64,000 nucleotides of DNA from JACVRW01 sp963803245 (GCA_963803245.1 CAWDLI010000014.1:1-64000); one strand, 5' to 3'. Numbered from the stretch's first letter, positions 24,220 to 33,180 are shown. Notes: a model not told the origin generated them from the letters alone. Translations and numbers: made by a program.

Positions 24220-25617
24220 GTGGCCGTCGCCGCACCGCCTGACTCCGCGGGCAGCGTCCCTCCGCACAACGAGGAGGCAGAGGCCTCGGTCCTGGGGGCG
24301 ATCCTGCTCACCGAGCAGGCGCTCGACAGCGTGCTGCTCGAGGTCGGGCTGAAGGCCGACCACTTCTACCGGCCGCGGCACCAGCTCATCTTCGCGTCGA
24401 TGATCCACCTGAAGGAGAAGGCGGAGCCCGACGCGGTGGACGCGCTCACGGTGTGCGACGACCTGCGCCGGGCCGGCCAGCTCGAGGAGGCCGGCGGCGA
24501 GGCGTACGTGCATTCGCTGCCGACGGTGGTGCCCTCGGTCGGCGCGTTCATGCACTACGCGCGCATCGTCCACGACCACGCGCTCCTGCGCAGCCTCCTC
24601 TACACGACGCGTGACATCCAGGGCGAGGTGCTCGCCCACCGCGGCGAGCCGCGCGAGCTGATCGAGCGCGCGGAGGCGGCCCTCTTCAGGATCGGGCACG
24701 ACGGCGGCAGCGCCGAGATGCGCACGATCGAGGCGGTCCTCCACGAGGAGATCGACAAGCTCGAGGAGCTGTCACGCAAGGACGTGGGGCTCACGGGCGT
24801 GCCGTCGGGCTTCGCCGACCTCGACAGCCTGACCGGCGGGTTCCAGCCGGGAAACCTGATCGTGGTCGCGGCTCGCCCGTCGATGGGCAAGAGCACGCTC
24901 GCCACCAACATCGCGGAGAACGCGGCGATCGACCACGGCGTGCCGGTCGCGCTGTTCTCGCTGGAGATGTCGGAGACCGAGCTGGCCCACCGCTTCATCG
25001 CGTCTCAGGCCAAGGTCTCGAGCGACGAGCTGCGGAAGGGCCGCGTGCGAGGCGATCGCTGGCCGAAGGTCCTCAACGCCACGGAGAAGCTGGCCAGCGC
25101 TCCCATCTTCCTCGACGACTCGAGCGACATCGGCGTGCTGGAGATGCGCGCGAAGGCGCGCCGGCTTGCGTCGCGGAGCGGCCTCGGCCTGCTGGTGGTG
25201 GACTATCTCCAGCTGGTGCGCGCGGACACCCGCTCGGACAGCCGCGTGGAGCAGGTCGGCCAGATCAGCCGTGGACTGAAGATCCTCGCCCGCGAGCTGG
25301 AGATACCGGTGATCGCCGTGTCGCAGCTCTCGCGTGCCGTCGAGAGCCGCAACCCGCCGATTCCGATGCTCTCCGACCTCCGCGAGAGCGGACAGCTCGA
25401 GCAGGACGCGGACCTCGTGATGTTCGTCTACCGCGAGGAGTACTACCTCAAGGAGGAATCGGAGCGCCCGGGCGAGGCCGACGTGATCATCGCCAAGCAC
25501 AGGAACGGCCCCATCGGGCAGGTGGCGCTGAGCTTCCAGTCGCGCTACCCGCGCTTCATGACGCTGCTCCGCGAGCGCTCGGGCGACGTGGGCGCACCGC
25601 ACAACGGAGCCGGCTGA
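24220..25617 (+). CDS. dnaB: Replicative DNA helicase DnaB
   Basis: 465 residues, no intein. The N-terminal DnaB domain has PPHNEEAEASVLGAILL and the linker helix is followed by the RecA-like ATPase. Walker A is ARPSMGKST, and FSLEMSETELAHR, VDYLQLVR (Walker B) and LSQLSRAVESR (arginine finger region) follow. LSDLRESGQLEQDADLV completes the core. A hexameric 5'-3' helicase at the fork. GTG start 4 nt after rplI; 1 nt before the loader gene. Confidence 0.97.
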   Translation: MAVAAPPDSAGSVPPHNEEAEASVLGAILLTEQALDSVLLEVGLKADHFYRPRHQLIFASMIHLKEKAEPDAVDALTVCDDLRRAGQLEEAGGEAYVHSLPTVVPSVGAFMHYARIVHDHALLRSLLYTTRDIQGEVLAHRGEPRELIERAEAALFRIGHDGGSAEMRTIEAVLHEEIDKLEELSRKDVGLTGVPSGFADLDSLTGGFQPGNLIVVAARPSMGKSTLATNIAENAAIDHGVPVALFSLEMSETELAHRFIASQAKVSSDELRKGRVRGDRWPKVLNATEKLASAPIFLDDSSDIGVLEMRAKARRLASRSGLGLLVVDYLQLVRADTRSDSRVEQVGQISRGLKILARELEIPVIAVSQLSRAVESRNPPIPMLSDLRESGQLEQDADLVMFVYREEYYLKEESERPGEADVIIAKHRNGPIGQVALSFQSRYPRFMTLLRERSGDVGAPHNGAG

Positions 25618-25618
25618 G

Positions 25619-26503
25619 TTGCCGCTGCGACCGGTCGTCACCGATACCCCCGCCCGCGAGCTGCGGTGCCGGTTCGGCGAATGCGACGGCGGCGGCTGGA
25701 TCCTCGACGAGGAGCTCAACACGGCCACGCCGTGCCGCTGCCTCGAGCGCGGCGACCGCGGCGTGAGCGGGCGCCTGCGGGGAGGCATCCCGAAGCGGAT
25801 GCTCGCCGCGTCGCTCGACCGCCATCCCGACCTCGAGCCGACACTCGTTCGTCACGTGCGCCGCTTCATCGCGGAGATCGACGCCAACGTCGACGCCGGG
25901 CGCGGGCTCTGGTTCCACGGCTCTGTCGGCACCGGCAAGACCACGCTGGCGCTGCTGATCGCCAAGGCCGCACGCGACGCCGGGCGTTCCGTGGCGATCT
26001 ACTCGGTGCCGCTGCTGTTCGCCGAGATGCGCGACACGTTCGACGACGACAGCCAGGACTCGCACCTGGCGCTCTTCAGGCGCCTCTCCGAGGTGGAGCT
26101 GCTCGTGCTCGACGACCTGGGCGCCGAGCGCCAGACCGAGTGGGTGCTGGAGCAGCTCTTCTCGCTCGTCAACGAGCGCTGGCAGGACGAGCGCTCGATC
26201 GTGGTCACGAGCAACGTGCCCGACCCCTATCGCGATCCGACGCTCGCCACGCTCCGCGACGAGATCAAGGAGCTCGGGAAGCGCCGTGAGAAGGGCGGGC
26301 CGGCCGGTGACTTCGAGGCGATCGCGAAGCGGCTCGAGCGCGTGGCCGAGCAGCTCGGCTCCATCGAGTACGCGAACAACACGGACTCGCTGGTCTGGCT
26401 GCGCCAGCAGGTCGGATCGCGCACCGTCAGCCGCCTCATCGAGATCTGCGATCTGCCCGTCCCGATGATGGGCTCCGACCTGCGCATGCGGCAGGGCGCA
26501 TAG
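25619..26503 (+). CDS. DnaC/DnaI-like AAA+ ATPase, probable helicase loader
   Basis: 294 residues starting with TTG. The N-terminal third contains Cys residues (FGECDGGGWIL, CRCLERG), a possible zinc knuckle like that of DnaI. The AAA+ core has FHGSVGTGKTTLALLIAKAA (Walker A), LLVLDDLGAERQTEWVLEQL (Walker B) and VVTSN (sensor 1). Its location directly after dnaB in the same operon fits a loader that opens the DnaB ring. After the core lies an additional charged region of about 90 residues that is not usual in DnaC. Confidence 0.82.
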   Translation: MPLRPVVTDTPARELRCRFGECDGGGWILDEELNTATPCRCLERGDRGVSGRLRGGIPKRMLAASLDRHPDLEPTLVRHVRRFIAEIDANVDAGRGLWFHGSVGTGKTTLALLIAKAARDAGRSVAIYSVPLLFAEMRDTFDDDSQDSHLALFRRLSEVELLVLDDLGAERQTEWVLEQLFSLVNERWQDERSIVVTSNVPDPYRDPTLATLRDEIKELGKRREKGGPAGDFEAIAKRLERVAEQLGSIEYANNTDSLVWLRQQVGSRTVSRLIEICDLPVPMMGSDLRMRQGA

Positions 26504-26516
26504 CCCGGCTCCGCCC

Positions 26517-26522
26517 TACACT
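26517..26522 (+). promoter_or_regulatory. -10 hexamer of purA
   Basis: TACACT ends 9 nt before ATG 26532, giving purA its own leaderless-type promoter inside the replication operon. Confidence 0.5.
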
Positions 26523-26531
26523 CGATCGCCG

Positions 26532-27839
26532 ATGCCAGGTCTAGTGATTGTGGGCGCCCAGTGGGGCGACGAGGGGAAGGGCAAGGTCGTCGACCTCATC
26601 GCCGAGCACGCCGAGCTCGTCATCCGCTTCCAGGGCGGGAACAACGCCGGGCACACCATCGTTCGCGGCGAGGAGGTCTTCAAGTTCCACCTCGTCCCGT
26701 CGGGGATCCTCTACCCCGGCAAGACCTGCGCGATCGGCAACGGCGTGGTCGTGGACCCGCGCGTGCTCACCGAGGAGATCTCGGAGCTGCACCGCCGCGG
26801 AGTCGACATCAGCGGGCTGCGCATCTCCGCCAACGCCCATCTGATCATGCCGTACCACAAGCTCCTCGACCAGGCGGGCGAGGCGCGGCTCGGATCGCTC
26901 CAGATCGGGACCACCCGGCGGGGCATCGGCCCCTGCTACGCCGACAAGGCCGCCCGGCTCGGCATCCGCATGCAGGACCTGCTCGACGAGAAGATCCTGC
27001 GCAAGAAGATCTACGCGGCGCTCGAGCCCAAGCGCCTGATGCTGCGGCCGTTTGCCAAGGATCCGCAGCTGGACCTCCACACCATGACCGAGGACTACAT
27101 GCAGCTCGGCCACCGGCTCGAGCCGCACATCGCGGACACCGCGCCGATCGCCTGGCGCGCCCTCGACCGGGGCCAGCTCGTGGTCTTCGAGGGCGCCCAG
27201 GGAACGATGCTCGACATCGACCACGGCACCTATCCGTTCGTCACTTCGTCGAACCCGGTGGCCGGGGCGGCCTGCGTGGGCGCCGGGGTGGGGCCGCGCT
27301 CGATCGACGAGGTCTGGGGAGTGGCCAAGGCCTACGCCACGCGCGTCGGCGCCGGCCCGTTCCCGACCGAGCTCGACGACCAGCTCGGCGAGCGGATCCG
27401 CGAGCTCGGCGGCGAGTTCGGCACCACCACCGGCCGCGCGCGGCGCACCGGATGGCTCGACCTCGTCGCGCTCCGCTACGCGACCCGCGTGAACGGCTTC
27501 ACCGGCCTCGTGGTCACGAAGCTCGACGTGCTCACCGGAATCGATCCGCTCCACGTGGCGGTGCGCTACCTCGGGCCCGAGGGGGCGACCTTCGAGGAGT
27601 TCCCGTATCACCAGTCGATCCTGCACAAGGCGCGCGGCGACCTGGTTGAGCTGCCGGGCTGGCACGAGGACATCACCGGCTGCCGCTCGATCGACGAGCT
27701 CCCGCGCAACGCGCAGGACTATCTCGAGTTCGTGAGCGACTTCCTCGGCGTACCGATCGTGATGGTCGGCGTGGGCCCGGCACGCGACGAGATGATCTGG
27801 ACCGGCGCCGCCGAGCGCGTGCGCCCCGCCGCCGCCTGA
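26532..27839 (+). CDS. purA: Adenylosuccinate synthetase
   Basis: 435 residues. PurA makes adenylosuccinate from IMP, aspartate and GTP. Motifs: VGAQWGDEGKGKVVD (GTP loop and catalytic Asp), FQGGNNAGHTIV (catalytic His), GTTRRGIGPCYADKAAR, VFEGAQGTMLDIDHGTYPFVTSSN, TTTGRARRTGWLD and TKLDVLTG (guanine specificity). Full length for the family. Cytoplasmic homodimer. Confidence 0.97.
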   Translation: MPGLVIVGAQWGDEGKGKVVDLIAEHAELVIRFQGGNNAGHTIVRGEEVFKFHLVPSGILYPGKTCAIGNGVVVDPRVLTEEISELHRRGVDISGLRISANAHLIMPYHKLLDQAGEARLGSLQIGTTRRGIGPCYADKAARLGIRMQDLLDEKILRKKIYAALEPKRLMLRPFAKDPQLDLHTMTEDYMQLGHRLEPHIADTAPIAWRALDRGQLVVFEGAQGTMLDIDHGTYPFVTSSNPVAGAACVGAGVGPRSIDEVWGVAKAYATRVGAGPFPTELDDQLGERIRELGGEFGTTTGRARRTGWLDLVALRYATRVNGFTGLVVTKLDVLTGIDPLHVAVRYLGPEGATFEEFPYHQSILHKARGDLVELPGWHEDITGCRSIDELPRNAQDYLEFVSDFLGVPIVMVGVGPARDEMIWTGAAERVRPAAA

Positions 27840-27858
27840 CCCGGAGGCGCAGGGCGCG

Positions 27859-28476
27859 CTAGGCGCGCACGACGTGCGACTTCATGATCAGGTCGTGCAG
27901 CGCGCGGTTCTCGTCCTCCCACAGGGGCCAGAGCCAGTCCACGAGCGTCGGAATGGAGAGGAAGAAGCCGCCGACGACCCCGAAGAGGAGCCACTCGACC
28001 ACGACTTCGCGGACGAAGGCGTAGCCGAAGTCCACCTCGGCGCCGGTGTCGCGCACCACACGGATGCCCACGATCTGCTTGCCCCAGGTCTGCCCGTTGT
28101 GGCCGCCGCTGCGCGCCATCAGCAGCGGCGCGTAGAGACCCACGACGGCCAGGTAGACGACCACCGCCAGCGACCAGGCCACGATCTCGACGGCTCCTCC
28201 ACCCTCGACCGCCACCGCCACCAGCACGCCCACGAGGATCGCGAGCGGCACGAACATGATCAGGATGTCGAGCAGGGCGGCGCCCACGCGGCTCCACCAG
28301 CTCGCGAGCGGCCGGCCCTCCCAGCCCCGCGGCTTCGCGGCCGGAGGCTGCTGCCACCCGCCCGGCGGCACGGGACCGCCGTACGGGACCGGCACCTCCG
28401 GGCGCGGCGACACGGGCGGCTCCGGCCCAGGGGCCTGGGGCGGCAGCCATTCGGGCCTGGGTGGTCCACTCTCCAC
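27859..28476 (-). CDS. RDD family membrane protein with proline-rich N-terminus
   Basis: About 205 residues. A cytoplasmic Pro/Gly-rich N-terminus (WLPPQAPGPEPPVSPRP) precedes an RDD domain: LASWWSRVGAALLDILIMF, a second helix IVAWSLAVVVYLAVVGLY, the loop GQTWGKQIVGIRVV, and a third helix VVEWLLFGVVGGFF. The domain name comes from conserved Arg and Asp residues; function is unsettled (some act as Na+/H+ antiporters). GTG 28476 is the first start after the preceding gene; it has no clear ribosome site, so the start is uncertain. It is last in the polysaccharide operon and converges with purA. Confidence 0.75.
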   Translation of the reverse strand: MESGPPRPEWLPPQAPGPEPPVSPRPEVPVPYGGPVPPGGWQQPPAAKPRGWEGRPLASWWSRVGAALLDILIMFVPLAILVGVLVAVAVEGGGAVEIVAWSLAVVVYLAVVGLYAPLLMARSGGHNGQTWGKQIVGIRVVRDTGAEVDFGYAFVREVVVEWLLFGVVGGFFLSIPTLVDWLWPLWEDENRALHDLIMKSHVVRA

Positions 28477-28505
28477 GGCCGGAATGAAAGCAGCGCGCGT
28501 GGCCG

Positions 28506-29162
28506 TTACGGGCCGGCGGCGGGCTCGAGCACGACCTGCTCGCCGCGCCGCAGCAGCCGCAGCGCGAGCGTCAGCGCGGAGAGCAGCGCGATGACCGCGA
28601 GCGTGATCTGGACGCTGAGCAGCCCCTCGCGCCGCCAGTACACGTCGTCCAGCTCGAGCAGGAGCGCCGACTCGTCCAGGGTCAGCCCCATCCCGACTCC
28701 GAACGGAACGGCGAGCTTGGGCTCGAGATCCTCGTCGCGGGTGAGGATCGCCGCCGCTCCGGCGGCGAACGCGAGCACGATCCCCGGGACGAAGTGATGG
28801 ATGTGCCGTCGGCCGACCCGCAGGTCCCGGAACGGCCCGACGCGCGACCTGCCGCGAAGCGCGTAGGTGATCCACCGGGTGGTGAGGAATGTTCCGGCGA
28901 AGCTCGCCAGCATGTTGAACAGCGCGTTCTCGCGGGTCGACACCTGGCGGTAGCCCTCGCGCGCCACCTGCGCGGTCTCCGTGACCGCCTCCTCCGCGGC
29001 CAGCAGCAGGTTCTCCGACTCTCCCGGCGCGGGCGCGGAGCCGCGCTTCCAGACCCTTCCGATCTCGCCGACGGCCACAGCGGCCACGGCCACCGCCGCT
29101 ACCGCTCCGAGTGCGAGCGTGCCGCGGTCCGGCGCGAGCGCGCTCTGGGAGCGCAGCCTCAC
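28506..29162 (-). CDS. Integral membrane protein with HIHH motif, unknown function
   Basis: 218 residues: one helix near the N-terminus (LALGAVAAVAVAAVAVGEI), a soluble helical stretch, then LFNMLASFAGTFLTTRWITYAL, GRRHIHHFVPGIVLAFAAGAAAI and a last helix LAVIALLSALTLALRLL. The RHIHHFVPGI motif at the membrane edge recalls uncharacterised actinobacterial membrane proteins; a metal or quinone role is only a guess. GTG 29162 overlaps the stop of the acyltransferase (GTGA), so it is part of that operon. Confidence 0.65.
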   Translation of the reverse strand: MRLRSQSALAPDRGTLALGAVAAVAVAAVAVGEIGRVWKRGSAPAPGESENLLLAAEEAVTETAQVAREGYRQVSTRENALFNMLASFAGTFLTTRWITYALRGRSRVGPFRDLRVGRRHIHHFVPGIVLAFAAGAAAILTRDEDLEPKLAVPFGVGMGLTLDESALLLELDDVYWRREGLLSVQITLAVIALLSALTLALRLLRRGEQVVLEPAAGP

Positions 29163-29860
29163 AGGAGATCGTCGTCGGGGACTTCGCGCACCACACGTGC
29201 GGGAGTGCCCATCACCAGCGCGCGCGGCGGCACGTCGCGAGTGACGACCGAGCCGGCGCCAACGAATGCCTCCTCGCCGACCTCGATCCCGGGCAGCAGC
29301 ACCGCGCGCGCCCCGATCCGGCAGGCTCGCCGCAAGAGCGCCCCCTCGAGCTCCTCGCCCGGGCGTTGCCGCCCGGCGCGCGGGTCGTTCGTGAGCACCA
29401 CCCCGGGAGCCACGAACACGTCGTCCTCGACCACCGAGCGCGCCGTGATGTAGGCGTTCGTCTGGACCCTCACCCGCGAGCCGATGCGCACGTCGTTGTC
29501 CACGGCCACCCCGCGCCCCATCATCGACTCGGCGCCGATCTCGGCGCGCTCGCGCACATGGGCCTGGTCGGCGATCACGCTGCGGTCGCCCACGCGTGCC
29601 CCCTCCACGATCACCGCGCCGGTGCCCACCAGCGCGCCGGCGCCGATCTCGGCGGGCGGCAGCGCCTCGCGCGAGGCCCGCGAATGCGGGCCGAGGGCGA
29701 GCGGCTTGCCGATCACGCAGGCGTCGAGCAGGCGCGCGCCCGCGCCGATGACCGAGCCGGCGTGCAGCACCACGTTGGCCCCGAGCTCAACGTCGTCCGG
29801 GAGTACGACGCCCTCGCCCAGGAGCAGGCCCGGAGCGCGATCCGACGGTCGCACGGACAC
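29159..29860 (-). CDS. Left-handed beta-helix (hexapeptide repeat) acyltransferase
   Basis: About 233 residues made almost wholly of hexapeptide repeats ([LIV]-G-x4 pattern): LGANVVLHAGSVIGAGARL, IGAGALVGTGAVIVEGARVG, IGSRVRVQTNAYITA, then VFVAPGVVLTNDPRAG and CRIGARAVLLPGIEVGEEAFVGAGSVVTRDVPP. The APGVV/TND stretch resembles WbpD/WlbB-type UDP-sugar N-acetyltransferases. With the epimerase and dehydrogenase upstream it could acylate an amino group on a UDP-uronic acid, although no aminotransferase is adjacent. Start GTG 29860 or GTG 29854. Confidence 0.78.
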   Translation of the reverse strand: MSVRPSDRAPGLLLGEGVVLPDDVELGANVVLHAGSVIGAGARLLDACVIGKPLALGPHSRASREALPPAEIGAGALVGTGAVIVEGARVGDRSVIADQAHVRERAEIGAESMMGRGVAVDNDVRIGSRVRVQTNAYITARSVVEDDVFVAPGVVLTNDPRAGRQRPGEELEGALLRRACRIGARAVLLPGIEVGEEAFVGAGSVVTRDVPPRALVMGTPARVVREVPDDDLL

Positions 29861-29862
29861 CG

Positions 29863-31109
29863 TCAAAGGCGCACGAGGTGAGGGGCCTCGATCCCGCGCG
29901 TGACGCCGCGGAAGTCCACGACCAGCGGCGCGCTCGCGACGATGCGCTCCACGTCGAGGCCCGGGTGGGCGGTCACGATCACCACGCAGTCGGCCCCTTC
30001 CAGGGCCTCGTCGAGCGGCTGGGAGGCAAGGTCGAAGTCGGTGAGCTCGGGCACGAAGTCGTCGTTGTAGACCACGTCGCCGCCGTGGTCGCGGAGGAGC
30101 CTGATGATCTTGAGCCCCGGCGACTCGCGGATGTCCCCCACGCCTGCCTTGTAGGACACGCCGACCACGGCGATGCGCGAGCCCTTGATGGGCTTCGAGT
30201 GGTCGTTGAGGGCGCGGCCGACCTTCTCGACGCAGAAGTAGGGCATCCGCTGGTTCACCTCGCCCGCCAGCTCGATGAACTCGGTGGGCTGGTCGAACTC
30301 GCGCGCCCGCCAGGCCAGGTAGAACGGGTCCACAGGGAGGCAGTGGCCGCCCATTCCGGGACCGGGCTTGAACGACATGAAGCCGTACGGCTTGGTGGCC
30401 GCGGCGTCCACGACCTCCCAGATGTCCACGCCCATCCGGTCGCACAGGATCGCCAGCTCGTTCACGAGGGCGATGTTCACCGAGCGGAACACGTTCTCGA
30501 GCAGCTTGGTGAGCTCGGCCGCCTCGGGCGTGGAGACCGTGACGATGTTGTCGCAGACAGCTCGTAGAGCTCGACCGCCTTCTGGAGCGACTCGGGAGTG
30601 AGGGCGCCCACGACCTTCGGCGTCGTGCGGAGCGTGTGGTCGGTGCGACCCGGATCGACCCGCTCGGGCGAGAACGCCACGAAGAAGTCCCTGTCCGCGG
30701 CGAGGCCCGACTCCTCGAGCATCGGCACGAGCCGCTCGCGCGTGGTGCCCGGGTAGGTGGTGGACTCGAGCACGACAAGCTGGCCCTCCTGCAGCACGCC
30801 GGCGAGCGAGGTGCCGGCGGCGATCAGCGGCTGGAGATCCGGCTCCCGGTTCTGGGTGAGCGGGGTCGGCACCGCCACGATCACGGCCTCCACCTGGGCG
30901 AGGTCGGCATAGCGGGTGGTGGCCTCGAAGCGATCGGCGACGCCCGCCAGCACCGCCGAGGGCACGTCCTCGATATGCGACTCGCCGCGCGACAGCGCCT
31001 CCACCACGCGCGCCTCCACGTCGACGCCGGTCACGTCGTGACCCGCTTCGCAAAAGGCAACCGCCAGCGGGAGCCCGACGTAGCCGAGCCCCACGATCCC
31101 GACTCTCAT
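29863..31109 (-). CDS. UDP-GlcNAc/UDP-ManNAc 6-dehydrogenase family, split by a one-base deletion
   Basis: The N-terminal frame from ATG 31109 gives MRVGIVGLGYVGLPLAVAF (NAD site), VIVAVPTPLT, VVLESTTYPGTT and VAFSPERVDPG, up to AVELYE. After 30561 the match continues in another frame as VCDNIVTVSTPEAAELTKLL, GPGMGGHCLPVDPFYL (catalytic Cys), VGVSYKAGVGDIRESP and VIVTAHP. Only two bases (30559-30560) remain where a codon is expected, so one base is missing. The intact enzyme oxidises C6 of a UDP-HexNAc to the uronic acid. ATG overlaps the epimerase stop. Either a sequencing deletion or a young pseudogene. Confidence 0.85.
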
Positions 31110-32182
31110 AGGCGCTCAGTGTAGGCCGACACCACGTCGCGGACCCGCTCAGCCGCGTGCCCGTCGCCATACAGCTCGGGCCGCTCGGCGGGCGGTTGCC
31201 GGTCGAGGGCCGCGAGTGCCGCCTCGCGGTCGAGATCCACGAGCACGTTCCAGCCGGAATCGATCGTCTCGACCCACTCCGTGGTGTCGCGGAGCGTCAC
31301 GCACGGCACGCCCAGGAGATACGCCTCCTTCTGGACGCCACCCGAGTCGGTGAGCACGGCGCGGGCGCCCCTGGCCAGCTCGAGGAAGTCGAGGTACCCG
31401 AGCGGGGGCGCCAGCTCCAGGCCGCCGGCGGCGCTCAGCCGGTCCAGCAGGCCATCCTCCTCGAGGCGGCGCCGGGTGCGCGGATGCACGGGGAACACGA
31501 CGGGGGCCGGCAGCGCCTCGAGCAGCTCCACGAGAAGCAGCAGGCGCTCGGGCGAATCCACGTTCCCGGCGCGGTGCGCCGTGACGAGCAGGTAGCCCCC
31601 CGGCTCGAGCCCGCGATCGGCGAGGGCGGTGGAGCGCTCGCGCGCGATCGCCTGGAAGGCGAGCGAGACGTCGGCCATCACGTCCCCCACCAGGTGGGTC
31701 TCGCCCTGCACCGACTCGCGGGCGAGGTTCTCGACAGCCGTCGCGGTCGAGCAGAGCAGGAGGTCGCTCGCGTGGTCCACCAGCACCCGGTTGAGCTCCT
31801 CGGGCATGGCGCGGTCGAAGGAGCGCATCCCCGCCTCCACGTGCGCGACGGGTATCCGGGCCTGCGCGGCGGCCAGCGCGCCCGCAAGCGTGGAGTTCGT
31901 GTCCCCGTAGACGATCACGAGCTCCGGCCCCGCGGCGAGCAGGATCGGCTCGAGCTCGGCCAGGATGCGCGCCGTCTGTGCGGTGTTCGAGCGCGACACG
32001 GCGTGGAGCTGGTGGTCGGGCGCCGGCACCCCGAGCTCGTCGAAGAACACGCGTGACAGCTCGTCGTCGTGGTGCTGGCCGGTGTGGACGATGAGCTCCT
32101 CGTGCCGCTCGCGCAGCCGGCGCGACACCGCGGCCGCCTTCACGAACTGGGGGCGATTTCCCACGATCGTGACTACCGGCAC
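31106..32182 (-). CDS. wecB: UDP-N-acetylglucosamine 2-epimerase (non-hydrolysing)
   Basis: 358 residues. TIVGNRPQFVKAAAVSRRL opens the protein; HTGQHHDDELSRVFFDEL, VYGDTNSTLAGALAAA, PVAHVEAGMRSFDRAMPEELNR, TAHRAGNVDSPERL, PVHPRTRRRL and LTDSGGVQKEAYLLGVP follow in the order of the WecB family. It converts UDP-GlcNAc to UDP-ManNAc in the cytoplasm, which the next gene would oxidise. GTG start; no -10 at leaderless distance. First gene of the minus-strand envelope polysaccharide operon 32182-27859. Confidence 0.92.
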   Translation of the reverse strand: MPVVTIVGNRPQFVKAAAVSRRLRERHEELIVHTGQHHDDELSRVFFDELGVPAPDHQLHAVSRSNTAQTARILAELEPILLAAGPELVIVYGDTNSTLAGALAAAQARIPVAHVEAGMRSFDRAMPEELNRVLVDHASDLLLCSTATAVENLARESVQGETHLVGDVMADVSLAFQAIARERSTALADRGLEPGGYLLVTAHRAGNVDSPERLLLLVELLEALPAPVVFPVHPRTRRRLEEDGLLDRLSAAGGLELAPPLGYLDFLELARGARAVLTDSGGVQKEAYLLGVPCVTLRDTTEWVETIDSGWNVLVDLDREAALAALDRQPPAERPELYGDGHAAERVRDVVSAYTERL

Positions 32183-32202
32183 GCACGGCCTCGCTTCTGG
32201 CT

Positions 32203-32208
32203 TAGGAT
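32203..32208 (+). promoter_or_regulatory. -10 hexamer of the 36-residue ORF
   Basis: TAGGAT ends 9 nt before ATG 32218. Confidence 0.45.
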
Positions 32209-32217
32209 GTTCCCGAG

Positions 32218-32328
32218 ATGGCCAACAAGCTTCTTGGAGGCGCGTTCGGGCTGGCGGCGGGAGCCGTCCGCCACGTGGCCTGGTACGTCTCCCATCAGAT
32301 GCAGAGCCGTCCGCGCGTCCGGGACTAG
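32218..32328 (+). CDS. 36-residue small protein
   Basis: The ORF begins MANKLLGGAFGLAAGAVRHV and ends SHQMQSRPRVRD: a short Gly/Ala-rich amphipathic or membrane-active helix, an aromatic stretch (WYV) and a basic tail. I recognise no family. Three features make it credible: a leaderless-spaced TAGGAT, an ATG start, and a TAG stop that overlaps the convergent aminotransferase stop in CTAG, like two other convergent pairs here. Function unknown. Confidence 0.5.
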   Translation: MANKLLGGAFGLAAGAVRHVAWYVSHQMQSRPRVRD

Positions 32329-33143
32329 CTGGGCCCCAGCTCTTCCTCGATGCGCTCGCCGAGCGCCCGCCGGGCCTCGCGGGTGTGCTCGCCCTCCTCG
32401 AGCACGATCTCGTCCACGGCGACGATCGGCTGCACCTCTCGCGTGGTGGAGGCGAGGAACGCCTCGCCGGCCTCGCCGAGGTCGTCGAGGGTGCAGGCGC
32501 GCTCCTCCACGTCCACGGTGGTCATCACGCGCTGGCGGGTGATCGAGGCAAGGATGTGCTCGTCGAGCGGCGGGGTGCAGAGGATGCTCTGGGGAGTGAC
32601 CCAGAAGATGGAGGAGGTCGGGGCCTCCAGCACGCGCCCGTGCGGGGTCACGAGCAGGGCCTCGTCGAAGCCGCGCTCCTGCGCCAGCCTCGTGGCGAGC
32701 ATGTTGCCCGCGTACGAGAGCGACTTCACGCCGTCGAGCACGCGCGACGGGGAGTAGGTGACCGTGCCGAGCCGGATCGTGGCTGGCAGCTCGTGGAGCA
32801 GCTCGGTCAGGAGCAGCCGGCGCCCGCCGCGGGTGAGCACCAGCCGCAGCGCGCCGTCGAACTCCAAGCCGCCGCGCGCGGCGAGCAGATCGGCGATCTC
32901 GGCCTCGAGCTCCGGGCGCGGAACCTCCCCGAGCCGCAGGCTCGCCGCGGAGCGCTCAAGCCGGTCGAGGTGGTCGGCCAGCGCGAACGGGCGACCGGTG
33001 TAGACGCGGATCACCTCGAACGCCCCATCGCCCCGGAGGAGTCCCTCGTCGGTGGCGGGGATGAACGTCTCGGCGGCCGGGGCTATCTGCCCGTCGAGTG
33101 AGGCCAGCTCGGCGGTGGCGGTAAGTGTGGCGTCGTCAGCCAT
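32325..33143 (-). CDS. Class IV PLP aminotransferase (IlvE/PabC/D-amino-acid type)
   Basis: 272 residues. Fold-type IV features are present: GLLRGDGAFEVIRVYTGRPFALADHLDRL at the N-terminus, the PLP Lys in VKSLSYAGNML, and FDEALLVTPHGRVLEAPTSSIFWV in the second half. The subfamily could be 4-amino-4-deoxychorismate lyase, branched-chain or D-alanine aminotransferase; without alignments I cannot choose. ATG 33143; a TGATAT lies 9 nt upstream but fits the -10 consensus poorly. Confidence 0.85.
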   Translation of the reverse strand: MADDATLTATAELASLDGQIAPAAETFIPATDEGLLRGDGAFEVIRVYTGRPFALADHLDRLERSAASLRLGEVPRPELEAEIADLLAARGGLEFDGALRLVLTRGGRRLLLTELLHELPATIRLGTVTYSPSRVLDGVKSLSYAGNMLATRLAQERGFDEALLVTPHGRVLEAPTSSIFWVTPQSILCTPPLDEHILASITRQRVMTTVDVEERACTLDDLGEAGEAFLASTTREVQPIVAVDEIVLEEGEHTREARRALGERIEEELGPS

Positions 33144-33180
33144 CGACGCTTGATATCAGACCGGTGGAGGCGGCGGCGGC

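Noticed and set aside
25619..26503. IstB-type transposition ATPase instead of a helicase loader
   Set aside because: IstB and DnaC share the AAA+ core, but there is no transposase and the gene is embedded between dnaB and purA.
27852..27872. GCGCGC repeats between purA and the RDD gene as a terminator
   Set aside because: The repeat is self-complementary with too small a loop, overlaps the RDD stop, and lacks a T-run.
33151..33165. TCAGACCGGT resembling half of the shared operator, next to the aminotransferase promoter
   Set aside because: Only one half-site matches, with no partner arm at the right distance; likely chance.
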